Shown here: one piece after another, positions 47,821 through 47,894 of the stretch
How positions within the stretch are numbered: the first letter of the stretch is position 1
Layout: each line of letters starts with the position of its first letter
Assembly (NCBI RefSeq): GCF_002093665.1
Contig: NZ_MRWE01000038.1
Location: forward strand, 1-47,894
From: Rouxiella badensis
GTDB lineage: Bacteria; Pseudomonadota; Gammaproteobacteria; Enterobacterales; Enterobacteriaceae
Direction of reading: 5' to 3'
DNA length: 47,894 bases
Translations under genes and position numbers: made by a program
The notes under the pieces: model-generated
What the model was told of the DNA's origin: nothing
The model's input: the letters and a program-made list of their open reading frames with translations, nothing else
Databases searched by the model: none

Positions 47821-47894
47821 TCGGAATGATTTCGACACCAAATAACCCATTTAACACGTGTTAAATGGGTTATTTGGTGTCGAAATCATTCCGA
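47821..47894. repeat. Right telomere palindrome (half of telRL)
   Basis: A perfect 74-base palindrome centred on CACGTG at 47855-47860 (axis 47857/47858). The inner 50 bases equal those of the left end; the outer 12 of each arm differ. The last 37 bases are probably the opposite strand read round the hairpin, so the physical right end is near 47857. Joining 47821-47857 to 38-74 recreates the predicted uncut telRL site. Confidence 0.93.

Overview
The window is a complete linear plasmid-prophage (telomere phage) of the N15 / phiKO2 / PY54 type, almost certainly from an enterobacterium. Three things show this. Both ends are perfect 74-base palindromes with the same 50-base core. A protelomerase gene lies just inside the left end. 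The gene order protelomerase - repA - CI-like repressor - Cro - Q-like gene - lysis - head - tail - sopBA is that of the N15 prophage. F-plasmid-type SopA/SopB, HigBA, UmuD'-like, RdgC and P22-type Cro relatives point to Enterobacterales; I cannot name the genus. Each terminal palindrome contains the mirrored half of the hairpin, so the physical molecule probably runs from about 38 to 47857 (47,820 bp).

Layout. 1-9.0 kb: left telomere, protelomerase, a LexA-controlled UmuD'-like fragment with a divergent 56-residue ORF, the large primase-helicase RepA (minus strand) with a candidate antisense RNA, then the immunity switch (repressor, operators, Cro, Q-like gene). 9-13 kb: early/accessory genes including an RdgC homologue, a structured C4-like RNA, a HigBA toxin-antitoxin pair and small unknown genes. 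13.1-16.1 kb: a promoter-terminator pair that looks like a Q-controlled late start, a DNA methyltransferase, tRNA-Asn(GUU), then holin, SAR endolysin, a 34-residue membrane ORF and Rz/Rz1 spanins. 16.1-21.2 kb: an accessory (moron) region with a clear AcrIF11-like anti-CRISPR ADP-ribosyltransferase, an Xre regulator, a lipoprotein and several unknown genes bounded by terminators; the cos site is expected at its right edge. 21.2-30.3 kb: a GC-rich lambda-like head module (Nu1/A terminase, gpW, portal, S49 protease, gpD, major capsid, connectors). 30.3-40.3 kb: a Mu-like contractile tail (sheath, tube, chaperone with frameshift, tape measure, gpN/P/45/46/47/48 baseplate). 40.3-45.1 kb: AT-richer tail spike/fibre genes. 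45.2-47.4 kb: sopB and sopA, then the right telomere.

How it works together. RepA and the protelomerase replicate and resolve the linear plasmid. SopA/SopB partition it using an unusually dispersed centromere: I count 15 copies of the 16-base palindrome TGGGACC(AC/GT/AT)GGTCCCA, eight of them in four close pairs, scattered from 2.3 to 20.5 kb with one outlier at 36.8 kb. HigBA should add post-segregational stability. On induction, the Q-like protein would open the late operon, and a lambda-type head is joined to a Mu-type tail.

Most interesting items: the 15-site dispersed SopB centromere, the AcrIF11 homologue, a dnaX-like A AAA AAG slippery site that splits the small terminase gene, a second -1 site (T TTC CCC) in the tail chaperone, a UmuD'-like gene that starts where UmuD' starts and ends in a SopB box, a telomere core centred on CACGTG rather than CGCGCG, and Thr/Ser-rich C-terminal tails on several unrelated proteins.
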